NCBI GenBank assembly: GCA_949879795.1
Contig: CATLBR010000007.1
Span: 1 to 64,000, forward strand
Direction of reading: 5' to 3'
Length of the DNA: 64,000 nucleotides
Source of the DNA: an uncultured Hungatella sp.
Lineage (GTDB): Bacteria; Bacillota; Clostridia; Lachnospirales; Lachnospiraceae
The translations under genes were made by a program, and so were the position numbers. Below, piece by piece: positions 25,376 through 34,200 of this stretch. A model generated the notes under the pieces. It saw only the letters and a list, made by a program, of their open reading frames with translations, had not been told where the DNA came from and made no database searches. Numbering within the stretch: position 1 is the stretch's first letter; each line of letters starts with the position of its first letter.

Positions 25376-27055
25376 TTAAATTTTTAAATCTTTATCATCA
25401 AATGCGTCAGAAATAGCCGCACCTGGAGATACCATCGGAAATACTTTGTCGTCACAGTGAATCTGACAATCGATAACCACCGGGATATCAAGGGCCATGG
25501 CCTCCTCGATCACCGGTTTTAACTCCTCTTTTCTGGTCACCCTGTAGGCTTTTGCACCCATGGCCTCCGCCACTTTCACAAAATCCACATGATCATTCAA
25601 TATAGTATGTGAATACCGTTTCCCGTAGAACAGGGTCTGCCACTGGCGCACCATACCCAGAACATGGTTGTTGACAACCACCTGGATCACGGGAATATTG
25701 TACCTGGTGGCGGTAGCGATCTCATTCATGTTCATGCGGAAGCATCCGTCCCCCGCAATGTTGAACACTTTTTTGTCCTTTCTCCCCATCTTGGCTCCGA
25801 TAGCCGCCCCCAGGCCGTAGCCCATGGTTCCAAGACCTCCGGAAGTAAGGAGGGTGTGAGGGTTCTTGTACTTATAGTACTGGGCCGCCCACATCTGATG
25901 CTGTCCCACCTCGGTGACGATGACGGCGTCCCCCCCGGTGGCCTCGTAGATGGCCTCCACCACTGCCGGGCCTGTCAGCACCTCCTTATTATAGCTCAGG
26001 GGATACATGTCTTTCAGCCGCTCCACGTGGCCAACCCACTCGTCGTGGTTCTGGGGGTCCAGGCGGGCGTTCAGCTTTCTCAAAATCACTTTCAGATCCC
26101 CGATGACATGGGCATCCGTGCGCACGTTCTTGTTGATCTCCGCAGGGTCGATGTCCAGCTGGAGGATCCTGGCGTTTTTGGCGAATTTTGCCGTGTTGCC
26201 CGTGACACGGTCACTGAACCTTGCCCCCACCACAATCAGAAGATCGCACTCTGTGATTCCGAAATTGGAAGCCTTTGTGCCGTGCATACCCACCATACCT
26301 GTGTACAGCTCACCGGTTCCGTCATATGCTCCTTTGCCCATCAGGGTATCGCCTACAGGGGCGTGGACCCTCTTTGCAAACAGACGCACCTCATCTGCCG
26401 CGTCCGCCAGGTTGGCGCCGCCGCCTACCAGGATAAAGGGCTTCTCGGAATTTTTGATCATCATCAAAGCCAGCTCCAGATCCTCCTCCTCGATGGTCTC
26501 GGTCTGTCTGGCCACCTCCTCCGGAGCCTCATACTCGTAGTCGTAGGAATTGCCGGTTACATCCTTGGTGATATCCACCAGAACCGGACCGGGCCGGCCC
26601 GATTTGGCGATGACAAACGCCCTTCTCAGAACCTTTGCCAGTTTGGTAATATCTTTTACTATAAAATTGTACTTGGTGATAGGCATGGTTACGCCTGTGA
26701 TATCGATCTCCTGAAAACTGTCCCTTCCAAGAAGGCTGACGCCCACATTGCAGGTGATAGCCACCATGGGAATGGAATCCATGTACGCGGTCGCGATCCC
26801 CGTCACCAGGTTGGTTGCTCCGGGGCCTGATGTGGCCAGGCACACTCCCACCTTCCCTGTGGCCCGCGCGTAGCCGTCTGCCGCGTGGGCTGCCCCCTGT
26901 TCGTGGGAGGTGAGAATGTGGGTGATCTCGTCCTGATGCTTGTAGAGAGCATCATAGATATTCAGGATTGAGCCTCCCGGATACCCGAACACGGTGTCCA
27001 CACCCTGTTCCTTCAGACACTCTACCACTATTTCTGCTCCTGTCAAAATCTGCAT
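25376..27055 (-). CDS. ilvB: Acetolactate synthase, large catalytic subunit
   Basis: ThDP-dependent enzyme of 559 aa making acetolactate from pyruvate, the first common step of valine and leucine synthesis and, with 2-ketobutyrate, isoleucine. The catalytic Glu lies in SHEQGAAHAADGYARATG, the ThDP-Mg motif is GDGCFRMNMNEIATA...VVVNN, and the FAD region is in the middle third. The length is typical. No small regulatory subunit (ilvN) follows; serC is next. Spaced 20 bases from ilvD within the operon. Confidence 0.96.
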   Translation of the reverse strand: MQILTGAEIVVECLKEQGVDTVFGYPGGSILNIYDALYKHQDEITHILTSHEQGAAHAADGYARATGKVGVCLATSGPGATNLVTGIATAYMDSIPMVAITCNVGVSLLGRDSFQEIDITGVTMPITKYNFIVKDITKLAKVLRRAFVIAKSGRPGPVLVDITKDVTGNSYDYEYEAPEEVARQTETIEEEDLELALMMIKNSEKPFILVGGGANLADAADEVRLFAKRVHAPVGDTLMGKGAYDGTGELYTGMVGMHGTKASNFGITECDLLIVVGARFSDRVTGNTAKFAKNARILQLDIDPAEINKNVRTDAHVIGDLKVILRKLNARLDPQNHDEWVGHVERLKDMYPLSYNKEVLTGPAVVEAIYEATGGDAVIVTEVGQHQMWAAQYYKYKNPHTLLTSGGLGTMGYGLGAAIGAKMGRKDKKVFNIAGDGCFRMNMNEIATATRYNIPVIQVVVNNHVLGMVRQWQTLFYGKRYSHTILNDHVDFVKVAEAMGAKAYRVTRKEELKPVIEEAMALDIPVVIDCQIHCDDKVFPMVSPGAAISDAFDDKDLKI

Positions 27056-27075
27056 GGGTTCTTCTCTCCTTACTT

Positions 27076-28734
27076 CTAGTCTTCCAGAATTGCTCCTTTA
27101 TCTGCGCTGGTCACCAGTCTCCTGTAGCGTTTCAGGTATCCTGATACCTCTTTCGTCCTGGGAGTCCACGCCGCCCGGCGTCTGGCCAGCTCCTCGTCTG
27201 ATACTTTCATGTTGATGGTGTTGGCATTGATGTCTATGGAGATGATATCTCCTTCCTCCACCAGGCCGATGGGGCCGCCTGCAGCCGCCTCCGGGCTCAC
27301 ATGACCGATGGATGCTCCTCTGGACGCGCCGCTGAACCGCCCGTCGGTGATGAGAGCCACTGAAGCCCCCAGACCCATGCCTGCTATGGCGGAAGTGGGG
27401 TTGAGCATCTCCCTCATGCCCGGACCTCCCTTGGGGCCTTCGTACCGGATCACCACCACGTCTCCTGCCACGATCTTGCCGCCCTTGATAGCCGCAATGG
27501 CGTCCTCCTCGCAGTCAAACACTCTTGCCGGTCCCTCGTGCTTAAGCATCTCCGGAACCACCGCCGATCTCTTGACCACACAGGAGTCGGGAGCCAGATT
27601 GCCTCTCAGCACGGCGATACCGCCGGTCTGGGAATAGGGATTCTCCGCCGTGCGGATAACCTGAGGATTCTTGTTGACACAGCCCCTGATGTTCTCCCCC
27701 ACGGTCTTTCCCGTGACGGTCATGCAGTCCAGATTCAAAAGCCCTAATTTGGCAATCTCGTTCATAACTGCGTAGATTCCTCCTGCCTCGTTTAAATCCT
27801 CCATATATGTAGGACCTGCGGGAGCCAGATGACACAGATTGGGCGTCCTGGCGCTGATCTCGTTGGCGATATCCACGTTGATCTCCACACCCGCCTCGTG
27901 GGCGATAGCAGGCAGATGGAGCATGCTGTTGGTGCTGCACCCCAGAGCCATATCCATAGTCAGGGCGTTGCGGAAGCTGGCCTCCGTCATAATATCCCTG
28001 GGACAGATGTTCTTCTTCAACATGTCCATGACAGCCATGCCCGCATGCTTTGCCAGGCGGATTCTCTCTGAGTAAACCGCAGGGATGGTGCCGTTCCCCT
28101 GAAGTCCCATACCCAGAACTTCCGTGAGGCAGTTCATGCTGTTGGCCGTGTACATACCGGAACAGGACCCGCAGGTTGGACACACCTTGCACTCAAACTC
28201 CTCCACGTCTTCCGCAGTCATGGTGCCTGCCGCATAGGAGCCCACCGCCTCGAACATACTGGAAAGGCTCTTCTTCTCCCCCTTGACGCGGCCTGCCAGC
28301 ATAGGGCCTCCGCTGACAAATACCGTGGGAATATTGAGGCGGGCCGCCGCCATCAAAAGTCCCGGCACGTTCTTGTCGCAGTTAGGTACCATAACCAGGG
28401 CGTCAAACTGATGGGCGATAGCCATACACTCTGTGGAGTCGGCGATAAGGTCTCTGGTCACCAGAGAATATTTCATACCCTCATGCCCCATGGCGATGCC
28501 GTCGCACACCGCGATAGCTGGAAATACGATGGGGGTTCCCCCTGCCATGGCCACGCCCTGCTTAACCGCATCCACGATCTTATCCAGGTTCATATGTCCC
28601 GGAACGATCTCATTATAAGAGCTCACAATCCCCACAAGAGGTCTCGCCAGTTCTTCCTCCGTCAGTCCCAGCGCCCGGTAAAGGGAGCGGGCAGGCGCCT
28701 GCTGCATCCCTGATTTCGCGTTATCACTTCTCAT
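27076..28734 (-). CDS. ilvD: Dihydroxy-acid dehydratase
   Basis: Iron-sulfur enzyme of 552 aa dehydrating 2,3-dihydroxy-isovalerate and -methylvalerate to the keto acids that precede valine, leucine and isoleucine. Cluster and metal-site cysteines are seen in [10 protein letters not shown] and [18 protein letters not shown], with the family C-terminal motif [16 protein letters not shown]. Start MRSDNAKSG is preceded by a GGAGG-type site. It sits 17 bases after leuB. Oxygen-labile clusters in this family suit an anaerobe. Confidence 0.97.
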   Translation of the reverse strand: MRSDNAKSGMQQAPARSLYRALGLTEEELARPLVGIVSSYNEIVPGHMNLDKIVDAVKQGVAMAGGTPIVFPAIAVCDGIAMGHEGMKYSLVTRDLIADSTECMAIAHQFDALVMVPNCDKNVPGLLMAAARLNIPTVFVSGGPMLAGRVKGEKKSLSSMFEAVGSYAAGTMTAEDVEEFECKVCPTCGSCSGMYTANSMNCLTEVLGMGLQGNGTIPAVYSERIRLAKHAGMAVMDMLKKNICPRDIMTEASFRNALTMDMALGCSTNSMLHLPAIAHEAGVEINVDIANEISARTPNLCHLAPAGPTYMEDLNEAGGIYAVMNEIAKLGLLNLDCMTVTGKTVGENIRGCVNKNPQVIRTAENPYSQTGGIAVLRGNLAPDSCVVKRSAVVPEMLKHEGPARVFDCEEDAIAAIKGGKIVAGDVVVIRYEGPKGGPGMREMLNPTSAIAGMGLGASVALITDGRFSGASRGASIGHVSPEAAAGGPIGLVEEGDIISIDINANTINMKVSDEELARRRAAWTPRTKEVSGYLKRYRRLVTSADKGAILED

Positions 28735-28751
28735 AATAATCTCCTCCTGTT

Positions 28752-29837
28752 CTACTTTACAGCTGCCGCAATCAGATCCCCCATCTGGGTGGTTCCCACC
28801 TTTGTACAGCTTTCCTGATATATGTCTCCTGTCCTGTAACCCCCGGCCAGCACTTCCTTCACTGCCGCCTCCACGGCCGCCGCTTCCTTGTCCAGGTCAA
28901 AGGAATACTTAAGCATCATGGCTGCGGATAGGATGGTGGCGATGGGGTTGGCCAGATTCTTTCCTGCGATATCCGGCGCGGAGCCGTGGCTGGGCTCGTA
29001 GAGTCCGAATTTGCTCTCATTGAGGCTGGCCGACGACAGCATCCCTATGGAGCCGGTGATCATACTGGCCTCGTCCGATAGAATATCTCCGAACATGTTC
29101 TCCGTCAGAATCACGTCAAACTGTCCCGGATTCATCACCAACTGCATGGCACAGTTGTCCACCAGCATGTGGCTCAGCTCCACCTCCGGGTAGTTTTGGG
29201 CCACTTCCTCCACCACCTTCCTCCAGAGTCTGGAAGAATCCAGCACATTGGCTTTGTCCACACTGATCACTTTCTTTCTTCTCTTCATGGCGATGTCAAA
29301 CGCCTTCACGGCTATGCGGCGGATCTCCTTCTCGTTGTAGGTGAGAGTATCCACAGCCGTCAGGACACCGTCCACCTCCCCTGTATGCCGCTCTCCAAAA
29401 TACAGGCCTCCCGTCAGTTCTCTCATAATCACCATGTCAAAACCGTCGCCGATGATCTCCTCTTTCAGGGGGCAGGCCTGGGCCAGCTCTCTGTACAGAT
29501 AGGCGGGACGGATGTTGGCAAACAGTCCCAGACCCTTGCGGATAGCCAGAAGTCCTGCCTCAGGCCTTAAGTTTGGAGCCACGTTATACCATCTGGAGTT
29601 GCCCACGTCTCCGCCTACAGCCCCCAAAAGCACGGCGTCGCTCTTCCTTGCCGTCTCCAGAGCCTCCTCTGTCAGCGGTACTCCATAGGCGTCAATCGAA
29701 CATCCGCCCATGAGAATCTCTTTGTACGCAAACGTGTGACCATACACCTGCCCCACTCTGTTCAGAACCTTGCATGCCTCCCTGACGATCTCCGGTCCGA
29801 TTCCGTCTCCCGGTATGGTAACAATCTTATATTCCAT
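28752..29837 (-). CDS. leuB: 3-isopropylmalate dehydrogenase
   Basis: NAD-dependent beta-decarboxylating dehydrogenase of 361 aa in leucine synthesis. Motifs: the start [16 protein letters not shown], the substrate-binding arginine region [11 protein letters not shown], metal-binding aspartates around SDEASMI and the NAD loop [14 protein letters not shown]. Start at 29837 was chosen to match the family; the frame stays open for 27 codons upstream, but a promoter overlaps that stretch. First gene of the leuB-ilvD-ilvB-serC-serA-DUF1015 operon. leuA, leuC and leuD are not in this window. Confidence 0.97.
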   Translation of the reverse strand: MEYKIVTIPGDGIGPEIVREACKVLNRVGQVYGHTFAYKEILMGGCSIDAYGVPLTEEALETARKSDAVLLGAVGGDVGNSRWYNVAPNLRPEAGLLAIRKGLGLFANIRPAYLYRELAQACPLKEEIIGDGFDMVIMRELTGGLYFGERHTGEVDGVLTAVDTLTYNEKEIRRIAVKAFDIAMKRRKKVISVDKANVLDSSRLWRKVVEEVAQNYPEVELSHMLVDNCAMQLVMNPGQFDVILTENMFGDILSDEASMITGSIGMLSSASLNESKFGLYEPSHGSAPDIAGKNLANPIATILSAAMMLKYSFDLDKEAAAVEAAVKEVLAGGYRTGDIYQESCTKVGTTQMGDLIAAAVK

Positions 29838-29913
29838 GCCTCTACTCTCCCTTTTTCCTCTTTTCTGCAAGAAATCCTGTCCTGTCCCTGCCAGAACGCA
29901 ATTGTTTCTCTCC

Positions 29914-29942
29914 ATCATATCTCATTTAGCCGCAGATTTCAA
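29914..29942 (-). promoter_or_regulatory. Promoter of the leuB-serA operon
   Basis: Minus-strand TTGAAA (29937-29942), 17 bases, then TATGAT (29914-29919). The leader to leuB is only about 70 bases, too short for a T-box. An AT-rich imperfect inverted repeat (around 29940-29966) covers the upstream side and could be a regulator site. Confidence 0.8.
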
Positions 29943-30005
29943 GAATTCATAAAAAATTCTCTTAAACTTATTTGGAATTTTTGGTATAACCTGGGGTCAT
30001 AGAAA

Positions 30006-30045
30006 GGGCCCGGAATAGCTGACCTTGGTCAGCCATTCCGGGCCC
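30006..30045 (-). terminator. Terminator of the M60/choline-binding operon
   Basis: A nearly perfect 19-bp stem with one mismatch (GGGCCCGGAAT arm at 30006-30016), followed on the minus strand by UUUCU. It separates the surface-protein operon from the leuB promoter. Confidence 0.8.
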
Positions 30046-30109
30046 CTGCCCTGGGGGTATGCCGCCCCGCTGTTTTCTGCCTGGTACCTCCGCCTCTTTT
30101 TCTGCGGTC

Positions 30110-31261
30110 TTATGGTTCTACTCTGGCACCCTGCTCATCTACCTGATATCCGTCCGGTGTGGTCTCTCCCGCATACATGGCGCCGTGAACCCTCTGGCCT
30201 GCCACGGAATCCTCCGTCTGGCCTGTCTCGGGGTTCAGAACCTTCACCGGTACAGGCTCCACAGGATTGAGATAGTACCATTTGTCGTTTACCAACTGCC
30301 ATCCAGTAGTCATGGCGCCGCTGGCATCCATGTAGAACCAGTTGTCTCCGCTGAGGAGCCAGCCTGTGTTCATCTTGCCGTTGTAGTCCCGGAGATGATA
30401 CCATATGCCGTTTAACTGAATCCATCCTGTCTTCATGGCACCTGTCTCTGTCAGGTAGTACCAGCATCCATCCTGTGCCTGGTACCAGCCTGTGTTCATG
30501 TTTCCGCTCTGATCCATGTGATACCACAGGCCCTTCACGTAGATCCATATATCTCTGGCGTAGGAGCCGGTTCCCAGCTTAAACTTCCACACGGTTCCCG
30601 TCCACTCCCAGCTTCCCGCCGTCTCGGAGGCAGTAGCCACAGGCTCCCGATAAGTGCCCATGGAACTGCTGCCGCCGCCTCCGCTGCCTCCGCCCCGGCT
30701 GGGCCTGCGCACAGGCGCAGGGTCAGGTTCGGCAGAACCGCCGGTTTCTCGGATCGTAAAGCTGTTATCGTTCTCCTGATCGCCCAGGTCTATATCTTTC
30801 TTCTGCCCGTCTCCTGCGATCTTCGCCTCCTTGGCATAGATCTTGACCTGCTTGGCTGATTCCACCATAACGGTTCCCAGTTTTTGCGGCTCCCCGCCCC
30901 TGAGGACCGTTCCGTTGCCGGCCATGAACACGGTGAGAACCATCTCCTGGGAATCATAGACAGCATCCTGCACAGTGATATCTTCATTCTTCTGGATCCC
31001 GCTGTCAAAGACAAAGCTGACTTCCAGTTCTTTGTCTTCTCCCTGGGGCTCTAACTGAAACGCCACCTGCAGAGCCGACACGCCTCCTGCTATGTCATTT
31101 CGCTTCAGAAGCTGAACCGTCACGCCGGCCTGGCCTTCCTTGTTGTCCTGATCCCAGGACACCAGGGGAGAGACTGCCGCCCAGGCGCACAGGCGGGGGA
31201 CTGCCACAGCCGCCGCCGTAAGGCAGACAGCCAAACCATATCTGATTCTTCTTATTGTCAT
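30110..31261 (-). CDS. Choline-binding protein with cohesin-like N-terminus
   Basis: Secreted protein of 383 aa. After the signal peptide (to about 29) residues 30-140 resemble a cohesin: a beta-rich domain with GVTVQLLKRNDIAGGVSAL and a regularly spaced VFDSG/VFMAGNG strand pattern. A Ser/Gly hinge follows (about 190-205), then five choline-binding repeats (such as GWYQAQDGCWYYLTE) for non-covalent wall attachment, and a short acidic tail. The start overlaps the M60 gene stop by 4 bases (ATGA), so both are made together. The combination suggests a wall-bound receptor for the dockerin of its neighbour. The cohesin call is from pattern only. Confidence 0.8.
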   Translation of the reverse strand: MTIRRIRYGLAVCLTAAAVAVPRLCAWAAVSPLVSWDQDNKEGQAGVTVQLLKRNDIAGGVSALQVAFQLEPQGEDKELEVSFVFDSGIQKNEDITVQDAVYDSQEMVLTVFMAGNGTVLRGGEPQKLGTVMVESAKQVKIYAKEAKIAGDGQKKDIDLGDQENDNSFTIRETGGSAEPDPAPVRRPSRGGGSGGGGSSSMGTYREPVATASETAGSWEWTGTVWKFKLGTGSYARDIWIYVKGLWYHMDQSGNMNTGWYQAQDGCWYYLTETGAMKTGWIQLNGIWYHLRDYNGKMNTGWLLSGDNWFYMDASGAMTTGWQLVNDKWYYLNPVEPVPVKVLNPETGQTEDSVAGQRVHGAMYAGETTPDGYQVDEQGARVEP

Positions 31262-34200
31262 TGAGCACTCCCTCCTGTTCCTTTGTTCAATTTGATCGCC
31301 GGCAGGGAAACCGGAACCTCCACGAACACGGTGGAGCTGACCAGACGCTCTCCCTCCTGTGTCTCGGCGTTGTCCACACGGTAGAGCTCCGCTCTCACCT
31401 TCTTGCCCTTCAGCTGATCCACGTATGACGGGTCAATGTAGTATACCCAGAAGCCGTCGCTGACCTCTCCCAGCATCCCGTTGCCCGGATCCGGGGCAAA
31501 GATCATCTCCTCAGCATTGATACTGCCATCCTCTGCGGTTCCTCCTACAATCTTGCCGTTCTCATCCCACAGCAGTACTGTGTTGAACGCCGGATTGCCT
31601 TTGTAGGTACCTGTGAATATGAGAGAGCCCTTGGGAATCCTGGCTTCTCCCTCCACGTAGTCCTCGCTGAGAATGCCGATGCCGCCGCTTCCTTCCAGAC
31701 AAACGTCATCCCCGGTCTGTCCCAGAAGAGACAGCTCGCTGACCGTCAGGCTCTTTCCTCCCTGTCCCGGAGCAGTCACCTTCACGCAGGACGCGTCATA
31801 GGTGTACAAATTCTTGCCGTCGGTAAAGTGGATAGTCCTCACATCTCCAGCCTGCTTGATGCCGTCGGCGTGGGTCTTGACCTCCGTCCACTCCTCTCCG
31901 GTCTCGCTGACATAGATCTTCATATCCCCTATGGCAGTTCCTTCGGCAGCAGTATATTTCAGGCCGGTGACCGTCTCCACGTCGTTGAGATGGATCACAA
32001 TCTCCGGAACCATATTCCCCTCGGTGCTGCCCGTGAAGCTGGTGGCCGGATCATTGTCAATCATCAGTTCCAGATCAGGCTGATTCGGGGTCTCCGGATC
32101 GTCATCATTGGCTCCTTCCAGAGCCTCGTTGGTCAGGTTCGTGGTGACCTCCCACAGACTGTTGTCCAGTGTTCCGTCGTGACGTACCTTCACGGTGCCG
32201 ATCTCCACCTTCTTGGTGGGGTTGAGCCACTTGTCGTAGCCGATGATCTCGTAGGTGAAGGTGTGGTTGTTGATGGTTCCTATGACATCTGTAAATGTGG
32301 CCTCCCCGCCGTCTGCCTGAGCGTATCCTGCGGGCCTTCTCTCCACACCGTCCTTGATCCTCTCGTAGCGGTAGATCTCATACATCCAGATATCTCCGCC
32401 GGCCTGGGGAGCCGACAGATGCAGAGTAACTTCATTGCTGCCGTCTGCATAGTCGATGGTTCCTGTCACCGTGGCCGCTCCTGCTATGTTCTGATACTCG
32501 CCCGCTTCTATCCGTTCCACCCGGTTCTCGTCGTTGGCGAACCAGATGCCTCTGGTCTCCTCCTCAAACTTGGCGGCGTAGGCTATGGTTCCCTCATCCG
32601 GTTCCATGCCCCAGTGTTCAAAGAACGCCAGCAAATTCTTCTGAGCCGACGCCATAGCCAGGCGCATCAGTTTGTTGTCCGTGTCCGCCCCACTGAGATC
32701 CAGGCCTTCCGGAGCCTTCCTGGCGTAGGAATCCACCCTGGCGAAGAACAGGTTCTCCAGCTGCTCCTCATTGGTGTCGTAGATCTTAAAATTGTAGCCG
32801 TTGTCGTAGGCCAGGTGCAGCTGCCAGTACATGGCCAGCTGTACGAATACATTGGAGGCCTTGCCCTTGGTTCCCGATGTCACCTTATCGAACACCTTGT
32901 CGTAGGTAAAGCGGACAGAGGTGTTGGTGTCCCGGGCCTGAGCCAGAAGGGAGAAATAGTTGTTGGTGATCTCCGCCACCGCGTAGGCTCCCTCATTGAT
33001 CTCGTGGCCGATCTCGTGGGCGATGCCCCAGCCGAAATACTGACCGCTGATCCACTTTCCGCTTTCGTCTCTCACCACCGGCTTTCCGCTCACCATACCG
33101 GAGAGCTGAGCCCACTCGATGCCGATATGCCTGCCGCCGGCGTACATAAATGCTCCCGCGAACATTCTCTGGTAACGGATATTGATGCGGCTCACAGGCA
33201 CCCGGTTGTGAGACGGAGCCGCCGGGTCCTCGCTGAGACCCTTGTGCTGGTAGTACAGATACATCATCTCGTCCATGGCTTTGAGAGACTGGGCCAGAAC
33301 CTGAGCCTTCTCCTCTCTGCTTCCGCCTCCAAGACCTGCCAGAACCCGATCTGTGGCCAGAGACAGCATGGTATATCTTGTGACAATGTCCGTGGCCTCA
33401 TAGACACAGTTCTTGGGATCCCAGTCATAATCCGTGTGGTTGTCCCTGTGAAGCTGTTCTGCCTTGCCGCTCATATCCTCCAGAGCGTCCACATAGGCCA
33501 GCAGTTTCTCTCTGCACTGCTCGTCTGCCATGGGATCGTCCATGGTTCTGAGAGACGCGTCGGACAGATCCAGAACCGGAATCCTGGTTCCGCCTACCAC
33601 TCTCACACCGTACTCCGCGGCTCCCGCTCCTCCGGTGTAGACCACATACAGCTGGCCGCCTCTCTCCAGATCCATATTGTCCACGCTGGTGATCTCGATC
33701 TCGTTGGGACCTGCCTTCAGCGCGCCTGCGGACTTGAACACCGCGTTGGAGCTGCCATGATACTGGGAGATCATCAGCTGCATACTGGTGCTGTCCCCCA
33801 CGTTCAGCCTGGGTCCTCCCACGTAGACGGTTATAGTGTCGCCCGCCCTCACGGTCACTCCCAGAGGCTGGTAGACATTAAGCCCGCCCCGGAAGGTGAT
33901 ATGGGAATCGGACCGCTCTGTGTCCTTGTTGTCCACAGCCAGGATATCGGCCGCACTGCTTCCTTCCTTCAGGATCCTCTCCGCATTCACAAGTTCTGCC
34001 TCCAGGATCTCGGACTTGGGATGCAGCTCGCCGCTGACCTCGTCCTTGGTCTCCAGACGCTTCCTGAGTGCGTCGATATCGCTCTGTGTCACGTCCTCCC
34101 TCAGGCTTACATGGTAATTGTCCGTGTACAGTCCAAAAATATCGCTCTCCAGAGAATCATAGTAGTAGAACTTGTATTCCGCAACGCTGATCCTGCGGGA

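Noticed and set aside
29838-29942. T-box or leader peptide upstream of leuB
   Set aside because: The leader is about 70 bases with no leucine-rich peptide.
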